Positions 17,608 to 26,779 are shown, counted from the first letter of the stretch. The stretch: 64,000 bases of DNA from Rhodococcus sp. 4CII (GCF_014256275.1 NZ_JACCFE010000002.1:4444001-4508000); one strand, 5' to 3'. A program made the numbers and translations. Notes: a model not told the origin generated them from the letters alone.

Positions 17608-19125
17608 ATGAACACCCCTGCCGACGAGAGGGTACCGGCGCCGCACGCCGCTGACGGGGTACCCCCTGCGAGTTGGACTCCGCGTCTGATCATTTCGCTG
17701 ATCTCGCTGTGCCTGCTCCTCGAAGTCACCGCGTCGTCCAGCGCCATGACCGCGTTCGCCATCCCCGCCATCTCGCAGCACTTCCACACTGCGCAGGGCG
17801 CCTGGGCCGTGGCAGCGACGCTGCTCAGTGGTGCTGTCCTGTCGCCGCTCGTCGGCAAGCTGGCGGACATGTACGGCAAGCGCAAGCTGCTTCTGCTGGT
17901 CATGCTCGTGGCGACCGTGGGTTCCGTGGTCTCCGCGCTTGCGCCGTCCTACTTTCTGTTCGTGCTGGGACGCGTCCTGCAAGGGTTGATAGGGACCACC
18001 CTCTTCCTCGTCTATTCCCTGATCCGGGACGTGTTTCCGCGCAACAAGGTTGCTGTCGCGATGAGCTTGTCGATGGCCGGGCTGAGCATCTTCACCACCG
18101 CGTCGCCCTATCTGACCGCGTGGATCCTCGAGCTCTGGGGCCTGCGCGCGATCTACTGGATGACCGCGTGCGCCCTCGTAGTCCTGGCCGGCTTCATCAC
18201 GGCGAGTACCGCCGAGACGCGGGTGCGGGTGCGATCGCGACTGGACTTCGTCGGAGCAGCACTGCTCGGAATCGGGCTGGCCGGCATCCTCATCGGGGTG
18301 ACGTTCGGGCCGACGTGGGGCTGGACTGCGAAGGGAACGCTCGCGGGGTTCGTCATCGGGATCGTCGCGCTCACCGCCTGGGTGGTGTCGGCGAACAGAT
18401 TCGCGGATCCGCTCGTCGATCTGCGACTGTTCCGCAAGCGCGCAGTGACCTTGACCGCCGTGACCGCGAGCTGCGGGTATGCCTGCGCACAAGCCCTCTT
18501 CGTGCTTCTGCCGATGGTGTGCATGACCCCGGCGGTGCTGGGCCTGGGGTACGGCCTGGGACTCGACGGGTTCGGGTTCGCCCCGGTGCTCGCCGTCTAC
18601 GGCTTCGCCAACATGGTCGGTGGCATCACCGTCGCGAAGCTGGTGAGCGGCATTCCTGCCCGCCGTTTGATGGGAGCAGGTCTGATGATCGCCGGTCTCG
18701 GTGCCCTTCTGATCACGCTGTCCCACCAGCAATTCGCCCTGCTTCTCCTGTTCAGCTTCATCGCGGGCTACGGCCAGGGCATCATTCTGGCCTCGGTGCC
18801 GAATCTGATCGTTGCCGCGGTACCCGCCGAGCAGCAAGCGTCGATCGCCGGCCTCGTGAACGTCTTCACCCTGACCGGTGCCGCCGCACTGCCCGCCGTC
18901 GCGTACGCCGTTCTGAACTCGAACGTCGCGTTGGTTGCGGACGGTGAAGTCTTCTCGACGAGTACTGGCGTGACACTCGCGTTCCTCCTGCCCACCGTGG
19001 CCGCTTTCTTCGGTGCTGCTCTCGCCGTGTTCGTGCCGTGGCGCCAGATTCAGCAATCACCGACACCGCCCGGTGCGGAGGAAGAGGGCGGAAGCGAGAG
19101 CGAGCTCGTCCGCGCGCAATCCTGA
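17608..19125 (+). CDS. MFS transporter (DHA2-like)
   Basis: A 505-residue integral membrane protein with about 14 hydrophobic segments, matching the DHA2 drug:proton antiporter layout in size. The A-motif GKLADMYGKRKLL follows TM2, as in major facilitator proteins, and LGRVLQGLIGTTLF is the TM4-5 region. AAGGG lies ahead of the ATG. It sits 52 bp behind the aldehyde dehydrogenase gene and is probably cotranscribed. It could import the P450 substrate or export a toxic intermediate; the direction cannot be told. The C-terminal 25 residues are charged and cytosolic. Confidence 0.88.
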   Translation: MNTPADERVPAPHAADGVPPASWTPRLIISLISLCLLLEVTASSSAMTAFAIPAISQHFHTAQGAWAVAATLLSGAVLSPLVGKLADMYGKRKLLLLVMLVATVGSVVSALAPSYFLFVLGRVLQGLIGTTLFLVYSLIRDVFPRNKVAVAMSLSMAGLSIFTTASPYLTAWILELWGLRAIYWMTACALVVLAGFITASTAETRVRVRSRLDFVGAALLGIGLAGILIGVTFGPTWGWTAKGTLAGFVIGIVALTAWVVSANRFADPLVDLRLFRKRAVTLTAVTASCGYACAQALFVLLPMVCMTPAVLGLGYGLGLDGFGFAPVLAVYGFANMVGGITVAKLVSGIPARRLMGAGLMIAGLGALLITLSHQQFALLLLFSFIAGYGQGIILASVPNLIVAAVPAEQQASIAGLVNVFTLTGAAALPAVAYAVLNSNVALVADGEVFSTSTGVTLAFLLPTVAAFFGAALAVFVPWRQIQQSPTPPGAEEEGGSESELVRAQS

Positions 19126-19147
19126 AACTCGTTCTCGGGGAGCGTGA

Positions 19148-19681
19148 AACGCCGCCATCGAGGAGTTGCTGCGCTGGACGGCGCCTCCCGTGCCGACCCG
19201 GACCATCGTCGACGACTCGGTCGAGGTCGGCGGGGTCACGATCCCCAGGGGCGAGCGGGTGCATTTTCCCGTGGCTGCGGCGAACCGCGACCCGAAGTAC
19301 TATCCCGACCCGGACGAGGTGCGATTCGACCGTGACGCACGGCCTCACCTTGCCTTCGGGATCGGTCCGCACCGCTGCCTCGGCCTGAACCTGGCCCGGC
19401 TGGAACTGAAGATCGCGTTCACCGAACTTCGGCGCCGCATCCCGAAGTTCGAACGGCTGCCCGGCAAGGAACCCCACGAGCACCTCGGTCTGGCGTGGGG
19501 AGTCGAGAACATCCATCTGAAGTTCCCGGCCGCGGAACGAGAAACACCGCAGCGGTGCACGATGGTCGACGCCACCCGTAACCCACCCGGCGAACTGTTC
19601 GAGCCGATCACGATCGTTCTTGCTCGAAGCAGCCCTGTCGTCACGGACCTTGATCGAGATCTGCACGACCCAATGAACTGA
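19148..19681 (+). pseudogene. Cytochrome P450 C-terminal fragment
   Basis: The DNA encodes only the last 175 or so residues of a P450, starting at the K helix (AIEELLRW, ExxR) and including the PERF-like region and the heme signature LAFGIGPHRCLGLNLARLE. The I helix and the N-terminal 230-250 residues are missing; an in-frame TGA stands at 19145 and the preceding gene ends only 22 bp upstream. Its heme motif differs from that of the P450 encoded at 14698, so it is not a local partial copy of that gene. The tail after about residue 135 is also atypical. Without the I helix it cannot be an active monooxygenase, so it is best called a deletion remnant. Confidence 0.85.
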
Positions 19682-19691
19682 GGAAGAGGAC

Positions 19692-20783
19692 ATGAAAGCA
19701 TCCATCGTCGAGGAACTCGGCCGCGGGTTCACGGTGCGCGACATCGAGATCGCTGCGCCGCTCGGCCGCGAAGTACTGGTCGAGGTCAAGGCGTCGGGAC
19801 TGTGCCATTCGGATCACAGCATTGCGACCATGGGTCTCGGCTACGATTTCCCCATCGTGCTCGGACACGAACTGGCCGGCGTGGTCAGCGCCGTCGGCCC
19901 CGACGTCACCGACATCCGGGTCGGCGACCACGTAGTCGCCAGCCTTCTGCAGTTCTGTGCCACGTGCGTCAACTGCCTGTCCGGCAAGACCTATCGCTGT
20001 CTGCGTACCGACGCGACGCTGCGGGAAGCAGGCGAACCGCCGCGCCTCGGCACCGAGGCGAAGCCGATCGGTCAGATGAACGGGCTCGGCGGATTCGCGC
20101 AGCAGGCGCTGGTCCACGAAAACCAGCTCGCGGTCGTGCCCGAGGAGATGCCGTTCGCCCCAGCCGCCCTCCTGGGATGCGGTGTCTTGACCGGAGCCGG
20201 CGCCGTACTCAACACCGCCGACGTGCAGATCGGTGAGACGGTTGTCATCATCGGCGCCGGTGGCGTCGGCATGAACGGGGTGAGCGGCGCGAGGATCGCC
20301 GGGGCCGCCACGATCATCGTCGTCGACGTGCAGGACGCCAAGCTGGAACGCGCACGCGCGTTCGGTGCCACCCACACCGTCAACTCGTCCACGACCGATC
20401 CGGTGGCCGAAGTCCTCAGGATCACCGGGCACGGCGCCGACCATGTCTTCGACTTCGTCGGTATCAGTTCCGTCACCCGGCAGGCGTTGGAGATGCTGGC
20501 CAAGGGCGGCGGTTTGTACCTCGTCGGCCTGGGTGCCAACGACGCCCGCCTGGAAATCGACAGCGTGACGATGTTGACCAGACAGATCCACGTTCACGGT
20601 GTCTGGATGGGGTCGTCGAACCTCAAGCGAGACATTCCGCTGTACGCCTCGCTGTACCTGCAGGGACGGATGAATCTCGACGACCTGGTGTCCAAGGAGA
20701 TCTCACTGCACGAAATCAACGAGGGCTACGAGGCGCTCGCGGATTCGTCCTCCGCTCGCCTGGTCATCACCGACCTGTCCTGA
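19692..20783 (+). CDS. Zinc-dependent alcohol dehydrogenase (MDR family)
   Basis: A 363-residue medium-chain dehydrogenase. GLCHSDHS and GHELAG give the catalytic zinc ligands. The region after LLQFCATCVNCLSGKTYRC holds the structural-zinc cysteines, and IIGAGGVGMNGVSGARIAGA is the nucleotide-binding loop followed by an acidic residue (VVDVQDAKLERA) that favours NAD over NADP. GAGGAAGAGGAC precedes the ATG and overlaps the end of the P450 fragment. The length and the GLGGFAQQALVHENQ segment fit the class-III-like actinobacterial enzymes, some of which bind NAD tightly and need an acceptor. It would oxidise the P450-derived alcohol to the substrate of the aldehyde dehydrogenase encoded upstream. 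Confidence 0.9.
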   Translation: MKASIVEELGRGFTVRDIEIAAPLGREVLVEVKASGLCHSDHSIATMGLGYDFPIVLGHELAGVVSAVGPDVTDIRVGDHVVASLLQFCATCVNCLSGKTYRCLRTDATLREAGEPPRLGTEAKPIGQMNGLGGFAQQALVHENQLAVVPEEMPFAPAALLGCGVLTGAGAVLNTADVQIGETVVIIGAGGVGMNGVSGARIAGAATIIVVDVQDAKLERARAFGATHTVNSSTTDPVAEVLRITGHGADHVFDFVGISSVTRQALEMLAKGGGLYLVGLGANDARLEIDSVTMLTRQIHVHGVWMGSSNLKRDIPLYASLYLQGRMNLDDLVSKEISLHEINEGYEALADSSSARLVITDLS

Positions 20784-20805
20784 TCCACGACTGCCGCGAA
20801 AGGCG

Positions 20806-23800
20806 TCACGGTGGGGGGACGGGTCGGTCGTCCTGGGCGTGCGATTCCACCACCCACGCGGCGATCTGCGTGCGGGAAGTGAAGCCCAGTTTCGACAGGA
20901 TGTGCTCGACGTGGCCCTGGGCGGTGCGGGGCGAGATCACCAGACGGTTGGCGATCGCCTGGTTGGTGAGGCCCTCGGCGACGAGGCCGGCGACCTGTCG
21001 TTCCCGTTTGGTGAGTCTCACCGGCGCACCGGCGGGAGCGGGGGAGGCCGGCGGTTGCTCGTCGAGGGCGTACGCGACCGCCGCATCGAAATCCAGGTGC
21101 TGCCCGCTCCGGCGCGCTGCGGTGAATGCTCTTTCGCCGAGCGCCCGCCGCGTTTGCTGCTCGCACGTGTCGTGGTAGACGAGCATGTTCGAATACATGA
21201 CGGCGACGCTGTCCACCGACCGCCCCAATTCCTCGGCTGCGCCCATCAGAACCGCCGCACGTGCCCAGTCGCGGCGTTCGCCGGCGATCCAGGCCAGAGC
21301 TTCGAGGCAGGACGCGGTGATGCGGGGGCTGTGCACCCGCCGGGTGATCTGCAGCGCGTGCTCGAGCAGCCGCACGGCACCGTCGGCATCACCCTTGCGC
21401 CACTTGACGACTGCCATGGACCACTGCGAATACGATCGAAACATCGACTCGCCACACGCCTCGGTGGTCGCGAGCAGCCGCTCATGGCACTCGGTCGCGC
21501 GCTCCGTCTCACCGCGCAGCCCGTATGCGAGTGCCAGCGTGTACAGCGCACTCGTCCGCAGGGTGCGGTTCGCCTGCCTGTCGAACTCCGCGAGGGCGTC
21601 CTCGAGGAAGGGGCACGCGCGGGCGAGATCACCGCGATACAGGGCGAGGGTGCCGTCGGAGTAGGCGATGAGAGCGAGAATCAAGCGGTCGCTGGTCTGC
21701 GCGGCAACCGCGCGTCCCTCCTCCATCGACGCGACTGCGGACTCGAGGTCGCCCTGCACTTCGGCGAGGACGATGCCGGCATACAGGGCCTTGATCCGTT
21801 CGAGGGTCGGGTGACCGTCCTGCTGGGTCAGCAGGCGATCGAGCCAGCGCCGTCCCTCGTTGTAGAGACCCTGCGACGCCCAGAACAACAGGAGCGCAGC
21901 GGAAATGCGAAGTCCCGCGTCGGGGCTGTCGGACACGCTGAATTCGAGGGCCTCCCGGAGATTCGGTTGTTCCCGCTTCAGGCGGCTGATCCAGTCCAGC
22001 TGTCGGGCGCTGATCCATTCGGCCTCGGCGTCGAGCGCCAGCGCCTCGTACCAATCCCGGTGACGGCGACGCAGAGCGAGGTCCTCGCCGGTCTGCTCCA
22101 GTTTCTCGTAGCCGTATTCGCGGAGGGTCTCGAGCATCCGGAACCGCACCACCGATTCGTGTTCCTCCCGGATCAGGATCGACTTGTCGGCCAGGGACGT
22201 CAGCGTGTCGAGCAGTTCGTCCGGGCCGAGGCCGGCGCCACAGACCTGCTCTGCGGCATCGAGTTCGAAGCTGCCGGCGAAGACCGCCAACCGTCCCCAC
22301 ACCAGTTGCTCACGGGTGGTGCACAGTTCGAAACTCCAGTCCACGGACAACCGCAGGGTCTGTTGCCGCGTCGGGGCATTGCGGCTGCCGTGGGTCAGGA
22401 GTGTGTAGCGCTCGGTCAGTCGCTGCAAAATCTGCTCGGGCGACATCGCTCGCAGCCGGGCGGCGGCCAGTTCGATGGGCAGCGGCAGCCCGTCGAGGCG
22501 GTGGCAGATCCCCGCCACCGCCGCCGCGTTGTCCTCGGTGAGCGCGAACCCGGGGACGGCGGCGGCGGCGCGGTCGGCGAACAGGGTCACCGCATCGTAT
22601 TTGGGTAGACCCCGCACCGAGGGCTGCCGGCCGGGATCCGGCACGGCCAGCGGTGGGACCCGCTGCACCGTCTCCCCGCCGATGCCGAGGGGTTCGCGGC
22701 TGGTGGCCAGAATCCGCAGTGCCGGGCACACTCGCAACAGGGTGTCGGTCAGCTCCGCTACGGCGTCGACCAGGTGCTCGCAGTTGTCGAGCACCAGCAG
22801 CAGTTCCCGCGCCGCCAGATGTTCCACGAGGACCTCGCGCAGCGGCCGCGCCGAATGGTCCCGCATGCCCACGGCGGCGGCCACCGCGTCGACCAGCAGC
22901 GACTCTTCGCGCAGCTCGGCCAATTCGATCAGGCGCGCACCGTCGGCGTATTCGCGTTGCACGGTCGCCGCGACCCGCATCGCCAGCCGCGTCTTTCCGA
23001 CCCCGCCGATCCCGGTCAATGTCACGAGCCGGGACCCGGCGAGCAGGTTTTTCGCCTCGGTGAGTTCGTGCCGGCGGCCCACGAAACTCGTCAGGTCCAG
23101 GGGTAGGTTCCCGGTCACGCCTCGTGGGCTGGGCGCCGTGGCACGGTGTCGACTGCCCTGCGCCGCCTGCCGACCGGTTTCGTTCGCCGCCGGGTTCGCG
23201 TGCAGCGCCATCTCGTCGACAGCGAAGTCGTGGCGACGCTGAATCTGCCGCAGTTCCTCTCCGAAGTCTTCGGCGGTGGCCGGACGCTCGTCCGGCGCGC
23301 CCGACATCGCGCGTCCGATCGCCGCGGACACGTCCTCGGGGATCCCGTGCTCGCGCAGGTCGGGGACCGGCTGCGTGGTGATCCGCAGGAACTGCGCAAC
23401 CACCTGTTCCCCGGTGCGACGTTCGAACGCGGCGTGACCGGTGAGGGCGCTGAACAGGGTGGCGCCGAGGCCGTAAACGTCGGCGGCCGGGCTCGGTGGA
23501 TCGCCTCGGAGCGCCTCCGGTGCGGTGTAGGCCGGCGACCCGGCCACTGTCCCGGTGGCGGTGTGGAAGCCGCCGGTGATGTGCGCGATGCCGAAGTCGG
23601 TCAGCGCGGGTTCGCCGTAATCGGTGAGCAGGATGTTCGCGGGTTTGATGTCCCGGTGCAGGATTCCGAGCCGGTGCGCCGTCTCCGCGGCGCCGGCGAT
23701 CTTGACCCCCAGGTGCAGTGCCTCGGTCAACGGCAACGGCCCGCGGCGGCGGATCTGTGCGTCGAGGGAATCCTGCGGGTGATACGGCATCACGATGTAG

Positions 23801-24096
23801 GGGAGACCGCTGTCGGTGGCCCCTACCTGCAGAATGTTGACGATGTTCGGGTGCCCGGTCAGCCTGCCCATCGCCCGTTGTTCCCGGAAGAATCGGGCTC
23901 TGTTCTCCTCGTCGATCTCGGTGGTGAGCACCTTCACCGCCACCGTGCGATCGAGGTTCGCCTGGGTGCAGCGGTAGACGACGCCGAAGCCGCCGCGCCC
24001 GATTTCCTCTGCGCCGGTAAAACCGGTGGCGGTCAGCTCTTCGGTGACGGAGCCGGCCCGGTATCGCTGGGTATCGAGCGGATCGTTTTGGCCCAT
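20806..24096 (-). CDS. PknK-like Ser/Thr kinase - ATPase - LuxR regulator
   Basis: A 1096-residue multidomain protein with the layout of mycobacterial PknK. Residues 30-290 form a Hanks-type kinase: GRGGFG (33-38), Lys55 in VAVKV, HRDIKPAN (147-154) and DFG (167-169). A STAND/AAA ATPase follows with Walker A GIGGVGKTRL (about 360) and LLVLDNC as Walker B, then a long helical TPR-like region. The last 65 residues are a LuxR-type helix-turn-helix (LTKRERQVAGLVAEGLTNQ). It is therefore a signalling kinase fused to a transcription factor. It converges on the alcohol dehydrogenase gene 23 bp away and diverges from the TetR gene. Control of the neighbouring catabolic genes is likely but inferred. 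Confidence 0.93.
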   Translation of the reverse strand: MGQNDPLDTQRYRAGSVTEELTATGFTGAEEIGRGGFGVVYRCTQANLDRTVAVKVLTTEIDEENRARFFREQRAMGRLTGHPNIVNILQVGATDSGLPYIVMPYHPQDSLDAQIRRRGPLPLTEALHLGVKIAGAAETAHRLGILHRDIKPANILLTDYGEPALTDFGIAHITGGFHTATGTVAGSPAYTAPEALRGDPPSPAADVYGLGATLFSALTGHAAFERRTGEQVVAQFLRITTQPVPDLREHGIPEDVSAAIGRAMSGAPDERPATAEDFGEELRQIQRRHDFAVDEMALHANPAANETGRQAAQGSRHRATAPSPRGVTGNLPLDLTSFVGRRHELTEAKNLLAGSRLVTLTGIGGVGKTRLAMRVAATVQREYADGARLIELAELREESLLVDAVAAAVGMRDHSARPLREVLVEHLAARELLLVLDNCEHLVDAVAELTDTLLRVCPALRILATSREPLGIGGETVQRVPPLAVPDPGRQPSVRGLPKYDAVTLFADRAAAAVPGFALTEDNAAAVAGICHRLDGLPLPIELAAARLRAMSPEQILQRLTERYTLLTHGSRNAPTRQQTLRLSVDWSFELCTTREQLVWGRLAVFAGSFELDAAEQVCGAGLGPDELLDTLTSLADKSILIREEHESVVRFRMLETLREYGYEKLEQTGEDLALRRRHRDWYEALALDAEAEWISARQLDWISRLKREQPNLREALEFSVSDSPDAGLRISAALLLFWASQGLYNEGRRWLDRLLTQQDGHPTLERIKALYAGIVLAEVQGDLESAVASMEEGRAVAAQTSDRLILALIAYSDGTLALYRGDLARACPFLEDALAEFDRQANRTLRTSALYTLALAYGLRGETERATECHERLLATTEACGESMFRSYSQWSMAVVKWRKGDADGAVRLLEHALQITRRVHSPRITASCLEALAWIAGERRDWARAAVLMGAAEELGRSVDSVAVMYSNMLVYHDTCEQQTRRALGERAFTAARRSGQHLDFDAAVAYALDEQPPASPAPAGAPVRLTKRERQVAGLVAEGLTNQAIANRLVISPRTAQGHVEHILSKLGFTSRTQIAAWVVESHAQDDRPVPPP

Positions 24097-24243
24097 CGGA
24101 CGTCACACTCGGTTCGTCACGCGGTAGTTCTCGCGTGCGGGGCTCCGACGGCACGACCACTGGCGATACACGGTGCACACACCTCTCGACGGCGTTCACT
24201 CAGGATATCTGTCGGGGGTCGTCACCGGTAACCTGCTGAATGG

Positions 24244-24255
24244 AAACGATCGTTT
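24244..24255. promoter_or_regulatory. 12-bp palindrome, candidate TetR operator (site 3)
   Basis: AAACGATCGTTT is a perfect palindrome in the 263-bp gap between the kinase and TetR genes, about 105 bp before the TetR start. The position suits autoregulation and possibly control of the divergent kinase gene. Confidence 0.55.
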
Positions 24256-24359
24256 TTATCATTCGGCCGCGTCTCGGCAGCAATCTTGCAGGAAGATGGG
24301 TTGCGTGTCGTCTACAGGTGGGAATTCGTTTCCACCACTCAGGCGCCTAGAATCCAGGT

Positions 24360-24941
24360 ATGTCCAGAGAAGATCAGATCCTCAGTGCGGCGACCCGACT
24401 GTTCTCCGAGCGGAGTTTCGACGGAGTGGGCGTCGATGCCATCGCCGCGGCTGCCGGCATCACCGGCTCGGCCGTCTACCGCCACTTCTCCAGTAAGGAC
24501 GAGGTGCTTGCCGCGCTCTTCGACCGTCTCCTCGACGCGCTGCTGATCCGGATCGGGGAACCGATCGACTCTCCGGAAGACGAACTGGAACGCCTGATCG
24601 CCGCGCATGTCGAGTTCTCGATCGGAAATCCGGAGCTCACCACGATCTGGAACCGTGAGCAGGCGACGCTGTCGCAGGTCTACCGAGCGAACATCATGAG
24701 GCGCCAGAAGATGTACATCGACCGCTGGATTCGAGCTCTCGACGCGAACTATCCGGGCCATGCGAGGGAAGAACTCGCGGCGGCGGTGCGTGCGGTGCAC
24801 GGCCTGATCTCGTCGGATACCTCCCGCAGGGAAGGGGCCAAGCGTCCGTCAGATATCGCCGGCATGCTTCATCACATGGCCAGAGCATCACTGACGGCGT
24901 TGGCCGGCGATCGCGCTGTCGACGCTGTGAAGGGTGCTTGA
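24360..24941 (+). CDS. TetR-family transcriptional regulator
   Basis: A 193-residue regulator. The N-terminal 50 residues are a TetR helix-turn-helix (FDGVGVDAIAAAAGITGSA, then VYRHFSSKDEVLAAL). The C-terminal domain resembles the TetR_C type common next to acyl-CoA genes. The ribosome site before ATG 24360 is poor, so the start rests on the HTH position. The gene has an almost complete but frameshifted copy at 10970-11490, and a palindromic site (24244) lies upstream. The same palindrome type appears before the thiolase gene and between the carotenoid oxygenase and its divergent dehydrogenase, so I infer that it represses these genes and responds to an acyl-CoA or other pathway intermediate. 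Confidence 0.92.
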   Translation: MSREDQILSAATRLFSERSFDGVGVDAIAAAAGITGSAVYRHFSSKDEVLAALFDRLLDALLIRIGEPIDSPEDELERLIAAHVEFSIGNPELTTIWNREQATLSQVYRANIMRRQKMYIDRWIRALDANYPGHAREELAAAVRAVHGLISSDTSRREGAKRPSDIAGMLHHMARASLTALAGDRAVDAVKGA

Positions 24942-24967
24942 GGAACTCGGTGCTGGCAGGCAGAGGT

Positions 24968-25006
24968 CCGGCCGCCGGATGCAACGAGTGCATCACCGGC
25001 GGCCGG
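24968..25006. terminator. Bidirectional hairpin terminator
   Basis: Inverted repeat with 11-bp arms (CCGGCCGCCGG, 24968-24978, pairing with 24996-25006), extended by an inner ATGCA/TGCAT stem and a 5-nt loop. It lies between the convergent TetR and carotenoid oxygenase genes. Confidence 0.8.
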
Positions 25007-25029
25007 GACGGACGGGTCAACCGCTTCGG

Positions 25030-26526
25030 TCAGCGGAAGTCCATCCAGTGTCCGTGCGGGGTCCAGCCCATCAGGAACGGAATCTCGATCCGCGCGACCG
25101 GGCCCGCGGTGATGTCGTAGGTATCGAAAATCAGATACTCACCCCGCCGCTCCGCCCACCACGACACCGGCACGATGATGAACCCATCCCCCTCCGGCGA
25201 GGTCGGGGTCCGCGGCGCGAACGTCGCCTCCAACACCGCCGCCGCCTCCGTCGACCGGATCTGATACACCTGCTCGGCCATCGTCTTCACATTCGTCACG
25301 ACCAGGCTGTTCATCGACATCCCGTTACGCTTGACCACCCCACCGACCTGGAACCCGAACGTGTACCCCTTGCCGTAGAACCGCTCGTCGACCTTCGGCA
25401 ACTCCGACGGCCGATCCGACAGCTGCTCCGTCTTCGCCGCCCCCGTCTTCAGATCGATCGTCCACCGCCCCAGAAAACTCCGCGACACCGAGAAGAACAA
25501 CGCCACATCCTCGCCCTCCGCGAAATCCTCCGCGAACGGGAACGGCGGCCGGTTGAAGATCGGCGCATCCAACATCAACAGATCACCCTCGACATTCGCC
25601 GACAAGGTGTGCATCACATACTCCGCCGGCAGATCCGTGTTGATCCACCGCACCGGCCCCTGCAGATCGTGCCGCGGAATCAACGCGATCACGATCGGCA
25701 ACGACGCATCCCACCCCCAGATCCCCAACTTGCGCTCGGTGATCTGCTTCCGATCCGCCGTGAACGGCTGAAACGGCATCACGATCCACTCCGGCGTCAA
25801 CCAAATATCATGCGCCACCGTGTTATACGGGGCATCCTCGAGATCCCGCGACTCCACCGCACCGTCCGGGTGCACGATATGGATCGTCACGAACGGCGCC
25901 TCGTCCCGCCAATTCCACCCATACAACGTCCCGGTGTCGTGATCCCACTTCGGATGCGCCGTGAACGAGGCATCCCCGAACGACGACTTCGCGTGCAGAC
26001 CCGCCGACAACTTACTCGACCAATTCACGATCCCCCGCGTCTGCAGGGTGATCGGATCCAACGCGATCGGCGGCCCACCCTGCTCACCCGACGCCAGCAC
26101 CTCCCCCGCGAACGGGAAAATATTGATGTTGTTCGTACCCTGCGGAACCCCCACCGTGAACTCATCACGCTTGACATCGCCGTACGCGTGATCACGCCAA
26201 TCCCCGAACCCCCCATCGGTCCACTCGAACAACCCCCGCCCCGCCCGCTCCTCCGCCACGAACTTCGGCGTCCGAATCCACCGATTCCGGAAATCCGCCC
26301 GACCATTGTCCAAAACCAGACCCTGCACCATCCCGTCCATACTGATCAACGGGGTCGTACCCTGCTTCGACGGACGACGCCACGTCGGACCCGACCGATA
26401 AAAACCACCCGACAACTCCCGCGGAATCTCCCCCGACGTCACAATGCACTCCTCGACCGTCGCCTCGAAACGCATCGGCTGAAACGGCCCCCGCAACGAA
26501 TTGCCCTTGTGAAGTGGGTAGCCCAT
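25030..26526 (-). CDS. Carotenoid-cleavage-oxygenase-family dioxygenase
   Basis: A 498-residue non-heme iron enzyme of the RPE65/lignostilbene dioxygenase family, which splits an alkene into two carbonyl products. Start ATG 26526 has GAGAG/GGGAG just upstream and begins at the family's N-terminus. The four iron-binding histidines fit AHPKWD (about 190), AHDIWLTP (about 237), MHTLSA (about 304) and PHGHW (about 491). The ELSGGFYRSGPT and NNINIFPFAGE segments are also typical. The coding strand shows a strikingly different third-position preference from its neighbours. The gene diverges from a dehydrogenase-racemase-SDR-ligase operon that could degrade a branched cleavage product. Whether the substrate is a carotenoid, an apocarotenoid or a stilbene is unknown. 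Confidence 0.93.
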   Translation of the reverse strand: MGYPLHKGNSLRGPFQPMRFEATVEECIVTSGEIPRELSGGFYRSGPTWRRPSKQGTTPLISMDGMVQGLVLDNGRADFRNRWIRTPKFVAEERAGRGLFEWTDGGFGDWRDHAYGDVKRDEFTVGVPQGTNNINIFPFAGEVLASGEQGGPPIALDPITLQTRGIVNWSSKLSAGLHAKSSFGDASFTAHPKWDHDTGTLYGWNWRDEAPFVTIHIVHPDGAVESRDLEDAPYNTVAHDIWLTPEWIVMPFQPFTADRKQITERKLGIWGWDASLPIVIALIPRHDLQGPVRWINTDLPAEYVMHTLSANVEGDLLMLDAPIFNRPPFPFAEDFAEGEDVALFFSVSRSFLGRWTIDLKTGAAKTEQLSDRPSELPKVDERFYGKGYTFGFQVGGVVKRNGMSMNSLVVTNVKTMAEQVYQIRSTEAAAVLEATFAPRTPTSPEGDGFIIVPVSWWAERRGEYLIFDTYDITAGPVARIEIPFLMGWTPHGHWMDFR

Positions 26527-26609
26527 ATCTCTCGTCTCCCGGTGGTGAAAGGTTGCACCACGATGTCCCGTGGTCGACCACCAAAGTAGCACGCCCGGCA
26601 ATGCCCGGT

Positions 26610-26621
26610 AAACGAACGTTC
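26610..26621. promoter_or_regulatory. Palindromic candidate operator (site 4)
   Basis: AAACGAACGTTC, differing from site 1 at two positions and containing the palindrome GAACGTTC. It lies 84 bp upstream of the carotenoid oxygenase start, in the 332-bp divergent gap. Confidence 0.5.
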
Positions 26622-26767
26622 TCGGAATCTTTCGGAACCTGTGACCGTCTCGCGACGCTGCGTGACAATCCGAGTTCAGCAGCGACTTTTCGTCGTTGAC
26701 TTCCACTCCTGGGCCAGATTTACGTGGATCTGGTGCCGGTTCGGAACCGGTGCTACCGTCGGCTGGT

Positions 26768-26779
26768 GAACGAACGTTC
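26768..26779. promoter_or_regulatory. Palindromic candidate operator (site 5)
   Basis: GAACGAACGTTC, one base different from site 1. It lies 80 bp upstream of the acyl-CoA dehydrogenase start, so the divergent gap carries one site near each promoter. The rest of the gap shows no gene. Confidence 0.5.

Noticed and set aside
17419..19056. A 545-codon minus-strand frame opposite the MFS gene
   Set aside because: It is hydrophilic, low in complexity and has no motif; the plus strand encodes an obvious membrane protein.
19609..19620. ACGATCGT core near the end of the P450 fragment as a sixth TetR operator
   Set aside because: The flanking bases do not extend the palindrome, and the site lies in former coding sequence about 80 bp before the alcohol dehydrogenase gene. 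Possible, but too weak to list.
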